The position numbers were made by a program, and so were the translations under genes. Positions 19,690 through 32,400 of a stretch of 64,000 nucleotides of DNA are shown here, piece by piece. The notes below the pieces were generated by a model. It was not told where the DNA came from, made no database searches, and saw only the letters and a list, made by a program, of their open reading frames with translations. This DNA comes from Chimonanthus salicifolius (lineage: Eukaryota > Streptophyta > Magnoliopsida > Laurales > Calycanthaceae). The stretch is taken from contig CM023533.1 in the NCBI GenBank assembly GCA_013350335.1, positions 27,510,869 to 27,574,868 of the forward strand, read 5' to 3'. How positions within the stretch are numbered: the stretch's first letter is position 1; each line of letters opens with the position of its first letter.

Positions 19690-20736
19690 GGGTAGCGATT
19701 CTCACACAGGATTTTGTAAAACCAAACATGGGAATGAGTGGATTTTCCACTTTACCCTTCACCCCTGTCGTACAGATAACTTTAAAAAAGTAAAAAAATC
19801 TGCGCCAGTGAGCTGATAACTCCAAAACGGCGAGCTGTGGGTCTTTCCTGGAGTTTTCAAACGAGGCCGTTTCTCAACCGATTTCTATAAACAATGTATC
19901 AAAATTCATCTACTTTGAGTTTTATGAACTCTGGTATTGGTTTTAAGTGAAATGAGTATAGTTTTAGGCTTAAAAAATCGTATCTAAAGAATTAAGAGGG
20001 AATGCTATTTTTTTTTTAATTCATTGGGTGCGATTTTAAGCTCAAAACTATACAATTTTCACTTAAAATCAGCCACATAATACATAAAATTCAGAGTAGA
20101 TTAATTTTGATACCTTATTTGTAAAAATCAGTCGAAAAACGATCTCGTTTGAAAACTCGATGGAAAAAACCCACGTTTGATGAAGGAACTCGGCTCGCCG
20201 TTTTGGAGTGTTACCGGTGAGCGGATCACTCCAAGACGGCGAGCCGGGTTCGTTCATCAAATGTGGGTTTTTCGCTCGGGTATTTAAAACGATGCCATTT
20301 CTCAACCGATTTCTACAAACAAGGCATCAAAATTCATCTACTCTGAATTTTATGAATTCCGGAACTGATTTTAAGTTAAAAGGGTATAGTTTTGGATTTA
20401 AAAGTCGTACCCAAAGAATTTAAGAAAATTAATTTCTCTCATAATTCTTTGGGTACGATTTGTGAAGCCCAAAACTATAACCATTTCACTTAAATTAGTA
20501 TTGAAATCCATAAAATTCAGAGTAGATGAATTTTGATATCTTGTTTATAGAAATTGGTTGAGAAACAGCTTCATTTGAAAACTCCAGAAAAAATCCACGG
20601 TTAGTCATTTTGGAGTGATCGGCTTGCTTGTACAGGTTTTTCCTTATTTTAAATTATCCATACATTAGATGTGAAGGATAAAGTTAAAAATTCACTCATT
20701 CCTCTATCTCGTTACACAAAAATTCGGTCGCTACCC
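19690..20736. mobile_element. fold-back element with two palindromic cores (1.05 kb)
   Basis: Ends GGGTAGCG and CGCTACCC are flanked by a perfect 8-bp duplication TAAATTAA (19682-19689 and 20737-20744). It contains two palindromic cores (about 19860-20160 and 20260-20580), each with CATCTACTCTGAATTTTATG, TATAGTTTTGG and GTACCCAAAGAATT followed by their reverse complements. Between them is a GC-richer inverted repeat with GGCGAGCCGGGTTCG. The same cores occur in the element at 21228-28276. No coding sequence. Confidence 0.85.
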
Positions 20737-20744
20737 TAAATTAA

Positions 20745-21219
20745 ATGATAAAGTAAATTATGAGAACTAAGAAGCAAGGACTTAGTGTTCATTGACAGCT
20801 TGCAGTGGAGAACAGCAAAAACATTGACAAGATAGCTTCATATAACTCAACTTTTTTTTAATATAATTTATTTTATATATAAGAATATTAAATTTAAATA
20901 TAGAATTAATCATGTCAATTATAAAACGCTCTTAATTTAAAAAATCTATTTTAACAATATTTATAGATTAAGTGGCATATTTTCTAAAAAAATTCAAGTA
21001 AATAACTATTTTTAAAAATTTATAAGATTAATAAATCTTAATTTATTATAAAGTATTATTTGTATTTAGTTGAGTCACAAGTCATTTTAGTGTAGTCCAT
21101 TCTTAAATTAAATAAAATAATAATTAAAGCAGAATTTTGTAATGACTACTATCTGTAGTTGCTCAAATTATTTATATTATTTTTATATTAATATGTCCAC
21201 AATTAAATAATAATAATTA
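20745..21219. other. AT-rich spacer between fold-back elements
   Basis: No feature recognised. Confidence 0.6.
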
Positions 21220-21700
21220 TAATTATAGGGGAGCCATGTAGACATCTGGGAAATCATTTCCTATACATTTGTTTTCCAAAAGTTGATGGAAATTACCTTT
21301 TTGTATATAGAAATTATTTTTTTACCCTTCCACTTAAAAATACCGCATCTTTTGAACGATTTTCACCGAATAAATTCGAACTTGCTGTGAAGTGGAATTT
21401 TCAAATGAGTCCATTTTTCGACCGATTTCTACAAAGAAAGTATCAAAATTCATCTAATCTGAATTTTATGAACTCTGATATTGATTTTAAGTGAAAATTG
21501 TATAGTTTTGAGCTTAAAAAATTGTACTCAAAGAATTAAGAGGAATGTTTTTTAATTATTTGGGTACGATTTTTTAAGTACAAAACTATACCATTTTCAC
21601 TTAAAATCAATTTCGAAGTTCATAAAATTCAGAGCAGATGAATTTTGATACTTTCTTTGTAGAAATCGATCGAGAAACGAGCTTCTTTGAAAATCCCACT

Positions 21701-24700
21701 TGTAATACCCTGCCCCAAATTAAGCATGTCTTAGCTAAATTTCGTGTTTTAACCGGATGATCTCGAGGTTTTCAGTCAGGGCTTTGAGGAAAGCCCAAGT
21801 TTGGCCCAATCCGAGCTCGTGAGCTCAGAGATCCAGCCCGTCCAGCTGGAGGGGTATTTTGGTAATTTACCACCTGTTGTGATTATTTCTCTAAATTGTG
21901 TGAATTGGTGATTATTTTTGATTGATAATACTCTCCTTATGGAATAATTTGCATTTCTAAGTTTAAAATGAATTTAGTTTTCAGAAAATGATATTTTATC
22001 GCCCGAAAGAGAGTTTTAATTATTTTAAATAATTTCGGGTAAGAGATAAATTTTGAAAATGGTATTGGGTGTTAGACCATTTTAATATTGAACTAGATAT
22101 TTCATTTCACCTCAAAATAAGGTTTACAAGTTAGTTATTTTTACATTTGTTTAATTAAGAAATTTTGGGTAAAATGTGATTTTTGTTTAAATCAAAGGTT
22201 TTTATTGAGAGATAAAAACTGAAATTTTGATGGTGACCTAAGTTTTAAAAACCCAACCCATCTGTAAGGTTGGATCTGATTTTGGAGTTTTAGATTTATT
22301 ACTGGTAGTTTAAAAATCAGTTTTTATGAAAAATAGGGCTTATCTGCAAATTTGTTTTCGATGGAGGGCTGATCTGCAACCGCAGGATTTCCTGTCAACG
22401 CCATGCAGGCGTGCTCTGGCCACTCGGCCGGATTTCCTGAATTTCCGGCAATGATGAGTGCCGTCGTCCCATCCCATCTCTTACCTTACCGACGAACGAT
22501 GAACTCCTTCTGTCCCGTCCCATCGCTGCTGCTGATTGTGCAGCTGATTTCCGGCGTCTCTCCTCAATTCAAATCCTATAAATTGAAGCCTTCGTCGATC
22601 ATTTGAAACTCCCAGCTGAATTGCATTTTCTCTCCTTTCTCTGTTCTCTGTTCTCTGTATTTCAAAACAGACCCGTTTAAGCACCAAGAGCCTCTGTTTA
22701 AGCTGCTGTTTTTAAGTAACAGTGAGCTTAGAGGAAGAAACTTCAAAAATCCAAATTTCAAAACAGGAATCAAAACCAAGGTATCCATTGCATTCCTTTT
22801 TAAATTCTAACCGATTTAGAATCAAGAAAATCAGATTTTGACCTTGTTTTCACTGAGAAAAACCAGTTTTAAATTTTAAGGAAAACCATGGGTTTCATGT
22901 ACCCGTGAGGATTTACCCTTAAAATCGGATGACCCTTAAAATCGGATGACCCTTTGAGCTTTTGAGCTCCAAACCTCTCCCTATGGAAGAAGGACTCTCA
23001 GAGGAGTCCATCAGACCAGACGGATGTGAAAAACGAATCCAGGAAGCCCTCCCTTTCTGGAATCGCATTTCAGTGCATTTCCGCCGTGACTGTCTGCTGT
23101 TGCAGACAGTTGGAGAAGACGACTCTCGGAAGGTCCGAGAGCCGATCTTCGGACGGTCCGAACCGTCGGACGGTCCGAGCTGTGACCCTCGGACGTTCCG
23201 AGCTTCAACCCGAAGCCCAGTTCGCCCGAGGTAAGCCAGACCCTTTTCGGAAGGACCGAGCCATCTCGGAAGGTCCGAACACCTTCGGAAGGTCCGAACC
23301 CAATCTTCGGACGTTCCGAGAATTTCAGACCCACCGAGACCTCTGTTTCTGTTTTCCTGTTTCGGATGGACTTCGGACGGTCCGAGACCCAGTATTCGGA
23401 TGATCCGAAGTCAGGCCTCAAGATCCGAGGCCAGTGACTCAGTTTTAGGTGGTCTGGATGATCCGAAGCCACTGACCCAAGTTCCGAAGTGATGTTCCGA
23501 GGAACACTGTTTTGAAAAATAATAAAATATTGTTTGATTACTGTTTTAATCTTGATTATTATTTGTTTGATATGTTTAACTATTTGTTACGATTTATACC
23601 TCCCTGTTAATTAAAATTGTACTAACCCCTTTTTCTCTTATTATTTATAGTGTAAATACTATTGTATACGCTTTCAGTCCGACATTAGTCGGGAACTGAG
23701 TGATTCACTTTCAGGACGACACTATAGTCGGGCACTGAGTGACCTCGAGGCCTACTCAAAATGTCAGCTCTGGTCCTATCCAGAAGACAACCGAGAAGTG
23801 ACCCGAGGATCTAGACCTTACTCAATAAGTCAATCTGGTCAATGCCCAGAAGACAATATGAGTTTGGACTGAGCCCCTTATGTTTATTATATTATTATCT
23901 TGTGGATGATTTAAAGAGGATAGAAACCAAATAGGAGACTCATTCCATTAAACCCGGATATTTTGTAGGAAAATATATGATTTCCAAATTCTACGTATAT
24001 GTACGTATTTGTTATGTATATTGATTGAGCACTTGTATGTTGTTTGACAGAGACCGCGAAACCACACAATCACGGTGAGGGAACTTAACTCTGCAGATTT
24101 TGTAAACAGGTGTTATATTGAGCAATGAGTGGTTTCGGTTTTGATGAACCCACTCATGTGCCGATACATGATGCACTATGGTAAGAGTGCTGTGATGATT
24201 TGATATTACGGTGTTGACCGTATGTGTATGTAAGACTGCTTCCACGTACCTGGGCTATTGAACCAATATCGGCCATATGAGAGATGGTTTATGTCTACTG
24301 GACCATGGGCGGACCATGCTGTCGTCAGTTGCTGACTTGAGGGTGTCAGTACCGGTTACGTTTAAAGAACCGGAGATGTACTTGCAAGGATGTATTTTGA
24401 CCGTGTCGGGACTTAATACTGGTCTCAGTGTAGTCGGCAGGCGTTACGGTGGATAAAGGCAGTGATTGATAGTTGATGATGTTATTATCTTATTTGAGTT
24501 TATGCTTACTGTTATCAAGCATGTGATATTAACCGTTGTTAACCTGTTTTACTATTTGCTTAATGTGCACTGTTAATTATCCTTCACTAGGCTTGTTAGC
24601 TCACACCACTCACCTTTCAGGCGATGAACCCGAGGAGGAGGACCCTCTCTTTCAAACTTAGGGCGTTTGAGCCAAGGCAGTGTTTGGGATTCCCCGGAGC

Positions 24701-25069
24701 GGAATGCCCTGATCTCTTTCTGTTGGTTCTCGGAACCGTTATTTTTGTATTAAGTACCGGATGTGGCACTTAATTTGCATTTGACTATTGTAATCAGCTA
24801 TGTTGCCATTTGAGACGATGTTATGGATTGATTTATCAATGTTAATATTTGTTTGATCTTATCATTAATGGATGTTGTTGTGTTGTTTTGCTATGTCTAT
24901 GGGGCATGCTTATGGTACATGTTTGAGTCCTCTTAGCGGGCTGATGCGTAACCGCTGGGCCTAACTGTTGATCCGGCCCAGTAAGAGTGCTTGTGGATTA
25001 GTTACTTTCCTTTCAAAAAAAAAAAAATCAGTCGCGTTCCGGGCCCACTGGTCGGGTCGGGGCGTGACA
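21701..25069 (+). mobile_element. solo LTR, 3.4 kb, Gypsy-like ends
   Basis: Begins TGTAATACCCTGCCCC and ends GGGGCGTGACA, with 5-bp duplication CCACT on both sides (21696-21700 and 25070-25074). Rejoining the flanks restores a fold-back element. There is no internal domain, primer-binding site or gag-pol, so this is probably a solo LTR left by recombination. TGTAACACCC-type starts and GGGTGTGACA-type ends are common in plant Ty3/Gypsy LTRs; superfamily inferred. A TATA-like TATAAATT lies at 22577-22584. Confidence 0.8.
23105..23505. repeat. clustered TCGGACGGTCCGA-type palindromic repeats
   Basis: More than a dozen near-copies of TCGGAAGGTCCGA or TCGGACGTTCCGA lie irregularly spaced in the solo LTR, in a GC-rich, CpG-rich patch within AT-rich DNA. 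The open frames across it (for example 23011-23472 minus) are produced by the repeat and are not gene-like. Confidence 0.85.
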
Positions 25070-25453
25070 CCACTCCACATCCCACTCCTTCGAACGAAAG
25101 AATTCATTCTTTTGAATAAAGTGGGAATTCCTTCATTTGAAGGAGTGAGCTGTGGAGTGGGACTTTCAAACGAACCTATTTCTCGACCGATTTCTACAAA
25201 TAAGGTATCAAAATTTATCTACTTTGAATTTTACAAACTCCGAAAATGACTTCAAGTAAAAATAGTATAGTTTTGGGCTTAAAAAACCATACATAAAGAA
25301 TTAAGAAACTTTTCTCTTAATTATTTGGGTACGATTTTTAAACCCAAAACTATAACCTTTTCACTTAAAATCAATTTTGGAGTTCATAAAATTCAGAATA
25401 GATGAATTCTGATACTTTGTTTGTAGAAATCGATTGAAAAATGACTTTGTTTG

Positions 25454-25647
25454 TGTTAGAAAAGAGAAAATTGTATTCATTAAAGAGTATTACACAACTA
25501 TATATAGCCTTATCCGACCCTAGGACTATCATAAATAGACTCAAACACTTAACTAATTATAAATCAAATACACCTCTTAATTAGAGGTAAACCCAAACTA
25601 GAATCCTAATTACATTATAATTAGGGAAATCTAAATATATTCCAACA
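25454..25647 (-). repeat. 3' LTR of the non-autonomous Copia-type element
   Basis: Starts TGTTAGAAAAG and ends TTCCAACA on the plus strand, with intact TG...CA ends. Adjoins GTTTG at 25449-25453. Confidence 0.85.
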
Positions 25648-26017
25648 CGCCCCCGCAAGCTGAAGCGTGGATGAACGCGAAGCTTGAACGTGAAGAAACG
25701 ACAGGTGAACTGCAAAAGTGGCAACTGACTGGCCATACAGATTGTTGGCAGCAAACTGATTGGCTGCAAAAGCTGTTGAAGATGCAGCGTTGACTGGCCG
25801 CAAAATATGTGTTTCTGCGGCAGCGTTGATTGGCTGCAAAATGACAGGCGGCGTACACCAATGGCGGCCTGAAATAGAGAACTTGGCACGGACGAGGGCA
25901 GTGGCCGTAAGACAGTTGTCCGACAAAAATAGTGATCGCAATATGCGATAAATGCAGGGGACGAATGGCCTGAAAAACAAGGAGCTGAAACCATTACATC
26001 GATCAATCAGATCAGAA

Positions 26018-26280
26018 AGGCCAGCGAATGAGGGCTGAAGCCTTAAAAGGCCAGCAAATGGGGCTGTAACCATGAAAGACCAGCAAATGAGGGTTGTAAC
26101 TATGAAAGGCCAACAAATGAGGGCTGTAACCATGAAAGGCCAGCAAATGGGGCTGTAACCATGAAAGGCCAGCGAATGAGGGTTGTAACCATGAAAGGCC
26201 AGCAAATGAGGGCTGAAGCCTTAAAAGGCCAGTAAATGGGGCTGAAATCGTGAAAGGCCAGCAAATGAGGCTGTTACAAA
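26018..26280. repeat. about 30-bp tandem repeat array in the LTR element
   Basis: Roughly nine units built on AAAGGCCAGCAAATGAGG followed by GCTGTAACCATG, with single-base and small length variants. The array keeps a long minus-strand frame open, giving repeated HGYN/FAGL-like text that is probably not a real protein. Confidence 0.85.
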
Positions 26281-27921
26281 GAGGGGTTTTGACTGCGAGG
26301 CGGAAAGGGCAAGAGACATGAGCGGATCTCGCTAGGTAGAAGAGAGAAGGTCATCGCAGTAGCGCCGAGTAAAGGCATCGGTGCCACAGGAGAAGGGTTT
26401 GCTTTGCCCAGCCACAAGAAACCCCAGATCTGAGACGAGGCAGATCTGAGTGGGTGGCTCGAGTCATGACGAAGGTCAAGCACGCCGGAGCATGCACAAC
26501 AGCAGAGGAGCGTCAGTTACAAGCTGCAAATAAGAGTAGCTTGTACAAATCTGATTCAAAGAGGGGGCAGCGACGGGTGCAGAGCAACAGAGGTGGATCT
26601 GAGAGAAGATCGCTGCAAGGTCAGCGTCTGAAGATCTAGCCGGAGATGCAAACAGAGACACCAGCAGATCCAGATAGGAGATAAAACAGTTTGGGCAAAC
26701 AACCAGCAGCAGGGAGTAGAAGTGTTTCTTGCTGATTCACGGCAAAGATCAGCAGAGTGTGCAATGAACAGTCACAGTAAAATCAGATCTGATCTAGGTC
26801 GGCATCAATACCGACGGCGAGAGAGGCTGAAGAAGCCCAGCGTCCGCTGCTGGGAATGAGAGATGGAGAAGCCAATCAGATCGAGAAGATGGAGATCTGA
26901 TGATGGCCAGATCTGTGAACTACTGGGCCAGATCCGAACAACAGCAAGAGCAGAAGGCGGCAGACAGCAAGGGGGATGCAGAAAACACTGTAGAAGACGC
27001 CCAACTGAAAATAACACAGCAGTGCAGCGATGGTGCAGCGACCAGATCTGAAAGTGCAGGCAGATCTGGGCACGTCCGGGCAGATTTTGCCACGGAGTAG
27101 AAGTTGTTAGCGCCAACGACAGAAAGGGGTGCAGCAAGGCGGAGTTCTCGTCAGAGAACGAGAAGAGAGGCAGCAGAGAGCAATGCTACAAACAGCAAAC
27201 GGCGACAGAGGTGAAAACGTCAAGCGCTCAGTTGTAGTTTGCGAACTGGGTAGCAGATCTATTTTACAGAAGTCTGGGCAAAAAGTGGTGTCTCAGATAT
27301 GAATCTGAGAAGGGTCGATGGTCCAGAAGGGGGACGCATTAGCAATGGCAGATGCGAAGCCGGCAACAAGACCTGAGATCTGAAACCCAGACCTGAGAAC
27401 CAGAGAACTAGATCTGGAAGAGACCGTTTGAGATCTATGGGTTGGTCGGCGCTAAACCCACACTAATCCAGAAAGTCGATCTGCTACGAACAGAGCAGCG
27501 AGTATCGTCGGACGAAAGATCGGAGCAGCGAAAGACCAAACGATGCCCACTGTTTCAATTTTTCAGAATCGTGGAAACCAGCCAAGGCAGAGCGCACACA
27601 GGGCCTGTGCTCGGCCGATGATTGAGGAAGAAGGATGCTATCAGAGATATGGGTTTCGGCAATTCAGACCAATGGAACTGCTCTGAATATCCATAACAAA
27701 AAACAGATCAAATCTGAGCGGCAGCGGCAACGGCAACGGTAGTCTGGGTTGCAGAAGTCTGGTGGAGAAAACGGCAGCAGAAGCAGCAAAGGCTGCGGCA
27801 GAAGTCAGGATCTCACCGATTGAATATGTTTTCCTCCCACCCTCCCTCTGCCGATGTATCTCCGGCAAGGGAGGGAAGAAGAGGCGTGATTATTGAGCCT
27901 CGTTCACTAGGAATGAATTCT

Positions 27922-27934
27922 GGTTCTGATACCA
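27922..27934 (-). other. primer-binding site of the LTR element
   Basis: TGGTATCAGAACC on the minus strand directly next to the 5' LTR, complementary to the 3' end of plant initiator-Met tRNA. Confidence 0.75.
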
Positions 27935-28128
27935 TATTAGAAAAGAGAAAATTATATTCATGAAAGAGTATTACACAACTATATATAGTCTTAGCGGATC
28001 CTAGGGCTATCATAAATAGACTCAAACACTTAACTAATTATAAATCAAATATACCTCTTAATTAGAGGTAAACTCAAATTAGAATCCTAATTACATTATA
28101 ATTAGAGAAATCTAAATATATTTCAATA
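27935..28128 (-). repeat. 5' LTR of the non-autonomous Copia-type element
   Basis: Matches 25454-25647. The outer end has decayed from CAACA to CAATA. Followed by GTTTG at 28129-28133. Confidence 0.85.
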
Positions 28129-31100
28129 GTTTGAAAATCTCACTTTATAGCTCATTTTATTTTATGAAAATTATTTGAAGAATGCGACAGTTTTTAAGTA
28201 AAAAGACAAACGAATAATTTTCCATCAACTTTTTGAAAATAAATGTGTAGAAAAAGATTTTCTCCATACGGCTTCCTAATTATATTAACGTAATCAAATT
28301 CGGAGACTTAACAGTGTCATGTTAATAGCGTTTTTGAGAGGGAAGATAACGTCATAAGATAGATATTTTTCAGCAAATGTCGTCCAAGAGAGACACGTGG
28401 CATGACTACGTTGGATCGACGACTGAGTCTGTTTGAGGGTAATTATTTGTCAAGTTGATGTGACTCATTCCAGCTTTAAAGGCGTTGAAAATTCACTGTT
28501 TAAATTTAATTTAATTATATATTTTTGTGTTTACAAGTAACAGCCTTTTTTATGTAGTTAAAAATATATTAAAATTCACCGTTAGATTTTGATTCCATCG
28601 TCTCTAAAACTTTGATGCTAATATTTTGTCAAATAGATACCATATTGCAAATATTAAAATTTATCCATTATTTTTATGAAAATCATTTATTATTTCTTTA
28701 CCGTGAATTTGACTTCTTAGCCTGAGTGGCTGATAATATTTGGCCATGACTATTAATTTATCAGTACTTACTAATTTTCTACAGTACTCATTAAGAATAT
28801 ATTATTTTATTATTTAAAATTTTAAATAAAGTAATAACACGATGAACTACTTTGGCACGGTATGATTTTTCCACAAATTTTGAGTCAAAATTCAAATAAG
28901 AACCCTCTACGTTTAGAAATTGACAAAGTATACTTGACCATGTAGAAGCTGTCATGTAAACGAGATTAGGACCCTTGAATATTTGGTCACAGAGGCCTAA
29001 TTAAATACGCGCTGCCCCCGGACACTTGTGAATTTTGGTTTAATATTCATTTCCAATTTACCACTGATTGGTCAATTAGTCAATTAAAAAGACTGTATTT
29101 GCATGTGAAAGTGGGAATGGATAAGGAAGACTAACCGGGCAATCAGGGTAATTTATTATTATTATTATTATTTTTAAAATTAAAATATTCAGATGCCTCG
29201 TTCCAAGATACTCACTGGGCATTCAAACTACAAATCACTGATACGGGTTAACGGCTAAACACAGCAACGATACATTTTTTTTTTTTTAACTTTTATTCTT
29301 ACTGTAAAATTTTATAGGCTACAGTTAGATGAGGGACATAGGAGTAAAAATGAAAGTAATCTATATTTACCCTTGTTTCGTAATAGAAGGAAGGGATGAG
29401 GAAATTTCATGTTTTCCATCTCCGTTACAAATCTAAAAATCCCTTAACCATACTGGTAATCACTTTCTCTCTCTTAAATTAAGCATTTTTTTCTCTTATA
29501 CATTTTTCACTATAATTACCAAACAGGAAACCCATGTTCAAGACAAACTCATCCAAAATACACATAGAGAATTTCAATTCACTTTCTCTTATAATTCAGC
29601 TTACAAATTTCTCCCATTAGAGCACTTAACATGAATTTTTTCTTGTATTCTTTTATCCAGCAAATACCAGCAAGACATACTAAAAAGATATATTGGGCTA
29701 AATTTTTTTTTTTTTTGAGGTTCTGAAGTGTCCATACGGCGCATCCGACTAATCCTCTAAGGTGTGTGAAAACCCCCTATCACCACTTTTAGCTTTTTCA
29801 TAAGCTATTTTTAGAACTTAGAGAGTCAGAGTATCGCTATAGATAACATGATCAAAATAATATCATCAGACTCAAGCCATAATGTAAGATATTTGTAATA
29901 ACTATACTTATATCAAAATGTTTTTAGAAGAAGAAAACTTCTAATTTCAAGTGTGGGACACATATCTTTTATAAATTATATAAAAAATAATAAAAGATAT
30001 TAGATGTATAAAATTCGAGCTTCATTTGATAATTTCAACTTTATGATTTTAGATTTGAAAAGTTGATTGTTATACACCATTGATTTTCATGACCCATCTC
30101 TCACATTATTGTAATGATAAAATTGAGGAGCTTTCTTTAAGTTGTATTGTTTATGAAATCTCTATTCATTCTACTCAACTATGTGAATTTTTAGAAAAGA
30201 AGAAACTCAGAAAAACGAGTCAACTTACTCGACTCAAAATTTTATTGAATTACTCATAATGAGTGATTGTTTGAGACCTAAATCATATGGGTTACCTAGT
30301 CCATTCAAGCTGGGTCATTCAATAATGGAGATCTTTTGGCCAAATCAATCCAAATATAACCTAAACTGAACTTATTAGATTAAATTTTTTCTTGAACTAG
30401 TACCTTTATTAAAAATTAGGCTTAAGAAGAATGATTGGATGACTGGAAAGTTTAAGTTATTAGAGATTTTGAATAAATGGGCCATTACTCTGTACATGGG
30501 CCAGATGAATCATGTTGGGTCCAACTCTGGGACTGGGTTCTGTTTTACTCTGTTGGGCCGTTGGCCAAGCAGGGATATACAGTTGGCTGTTGGCAACTTA
30601 GACTCTTAGAGTCTCAGACACAAGGGTCAGGCTTGCATATTTATCTCATTGCAGAAATTTATTGTGGGCTCTGTCAGGCCCAGAGTTACAGCTCAATCAC
30701 ATCCTGATCCAGACTTGGCTGTAGCTAGGCCTGGGCCGACATTGCTGGTGGACAGAGCTATGTGCCATCCATCATCATCATCATTCCAAATGCTTAGATT
30801 ATTAAATTATTAAACTTTATTTTTAAATAATCTAAAATTTATGTTTATTAAAAATTTACACTAATTTTTTTGACTTCATTTGATGATCAATACAGCTATG
30901 CAATCCAATGTTTCACTGATTTCGCATTTCAGAAAAAAGAAAAAGAAAAAAACAGAAAATCAAGTGTAGACTGTAGAGCAGAAATTAAGAATAAGAATAA
31001 AAAATTAAAGAGTATTTATATTTAATATCAATCGAGAACAACGTGGTCAATGGGACAATAGCCCAATTTTTAAGGAAGAAATATATTAGCACGTTTTCCA

Positions 31101-31384
31101 CGTTAAATGTTGTTCATCAACAGTTGAGATTACAGGATCAGCAGAAATCATGCAACAAGCCATCTCACAAATAATGATAAAGAGTATTGATTGATTAAAT
31201 TTTGATGGTTGTTATAAGTTATTAATTTTTTTTATCCCCATCGAATTAAAAAGTTCATAGTAAAAGTTTGAGTTATATTATTTATAAAGTTTTCTATCTA
31301 TCCACCTAACTATCTAGATTTAAGGTTTCGAATCTCGATTTCTGTCGAGAAATTTCTCTCACCGAACTTTTTTAATTAAAATCT

Positions 31385-31475
31385 GAGATATCGGTTGATA
31401 CAATATATATCGGCTGATATATCAAAATTTAAAATCCGAGATATCTCGACTTTATCGGCCGATATTTATTTCTAT
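31385..31475. repeat. fragment of the ATCGGCCGAT MITE family
   Basis: Contains GATATCGGTTGATAC, ATCGGCTGATATAT and TATCGGCCGATATT, the internal words of the hAT-like MITEs, but no CAGGGG ends and no target duplication. Confidence 0.5.
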
Positions 31476-32224
31476 GTGTAGAGCCCATTCTTCGATGAAT
31501 ATACAATCTCCGAACTTAAACTGAATATCCCAGTCTCTCTAAAAATGTCATAGTTCTTTATTAATATTCAAATATTCAATATTCAGAATTTTAACATTTT
31601 ACTCTTTATTATCCAAGATTCTACTCAATTATTTCAATGTTTTATTTTTCTAAGGTTCAAACATTTAAAATCTTACTCTCTATTCAATATGTACATCATT
31701 TATTTATTGGCATTTAAAAATTTTAAGATTCAAGTTAAATATTCAAAATTTAAATTTTAAAAAATCTAAATTCAAAATTCTAAGTTTCACATTTAACATT
31801 TGATATTAAACCATTAATTAAAATTCTTAATTATTCTTAATTTAACCTCAAATTCTTAGATCTAAGTGTATAGAAGCTTTGTCCTTTGTTGTTATTTGAG
31901 ATTTTTAATAAAGCTTAAATTCATGAAAAATATTTAGAAAATCAAACAAACGTATTAGATGTAAATTACAATATAACATCTCTATTAACTTCAAATGCTT
32001 AGAATTTTGCACTATTATTTATAACTTTTCTTAATAATTTTAAATTCGTAAAGATATTGAAAAATATTAAAAAAATTAAAGAAGTGGCATTCAAATTATG
32101 TAAATCACAATATGATATCTCCATGACCCTAACTAGCTTGCTTTAAAAAAAAAAAAAAAAAGCATCAATTTAGAGCAAAGATTTCAAAAAATAAAGATTC
32201 AATTAGGAAGAATAAAAAGTCAAA

Positions 32225-32400
32225 AGAAGTTGGAGTCATGGCCATGAACCTTCCTCTGAAAGTTGGGATCCTGAGTTCAATTTCTACTTACCATTTTCCA
32301 TAGAGTTACCTAATATGTGTGGATAGAGAGACTTATGTAGGCCCTAAGAATTAGTTGCGTGTTCTGAGAAGCCTTGACACCTTATTCATAATTATTTTTT
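32225..32400 (+). mobile_element. tRNA-derived SINE-like element
   Basis: CATGGCCATGAACC (A-box-like) is followed by CTGAGTTCAATTTC (B-box-like) and AGTTACCTAATATGTGTGG. The same order occurs directly after the oxidase gene at 48317. Boundaries approximate. Confidence 0.55.

Larger units (their letters stand above)
25454..28128 (-). mobile_element. non-autonomous Copia-type LTR retrotransposon (2.7 kb)
   Basis: Two direct LTRs of 194 bp (25454-25647 and 27935-28128) with 5-bp duplication GTTTG outside. On the minus strand, the sequence inside the 27935 LTR reads TGGTATCAGAACC, matching the initiator-Met tRNA primer site. A purine-rich GCTTGCGGGGGCG precedes the other LTR. The 2.29-kb interior has no gag, protease, integrase or reverse transcriptase, so movement would depend on proteins from elsewhere. 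It carries a 30-bp tandem array at 26018-26280. LTRs are about 93-95 percent alike by eye. Confidence 0.85.
21228..28276. mobile_element. fold-back element split by two nested LTR insertions
   Basis: Outer ends GGGGAGCCATG and CATACGGCTTCC lie in inverted repeats over 100 bp long (shared landmark AAAAGTTGATGGAAA). A perfect 8-bp duplication TAATTATA flanks it (21220-21227 and 28277-28284). Removing the solo LTR at 21701-25069 and the Copia-type element at 25454-28128, each with one 5-bp duplication, leaves a native element of 995 bp with two palindromic cores like those at 19690-20736. Confidence 0.85.

Noticed and set aside
23011..23472. 153-codon minus-strand frame and overlapping plus-strand frames
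   Set aside because: Produced by the TCGGACGGTCCGA repeat cluster inside the solo LTR; the translation is repetitive and resembles no protein.
25621..26205. 194-codon minus-strand frame
   Set aside because: Its N-terminal half is the translated 30-bp tandem array and the rest has no domain; it lies within a non-autonomous LTR element.
26805..27137. 110-codon frame in the GC-richer interior of the LTR element
   Set aside because: No gag, protease, integrase or reverse transcriptase motifs; overlapping frames on both strands are equally open, as expected of GC-rich non-coding DNA.
30477..30707. 76-codon frame
   Set aside because: Lies in a TGGGCC-rich low-complexity patch; no motif.
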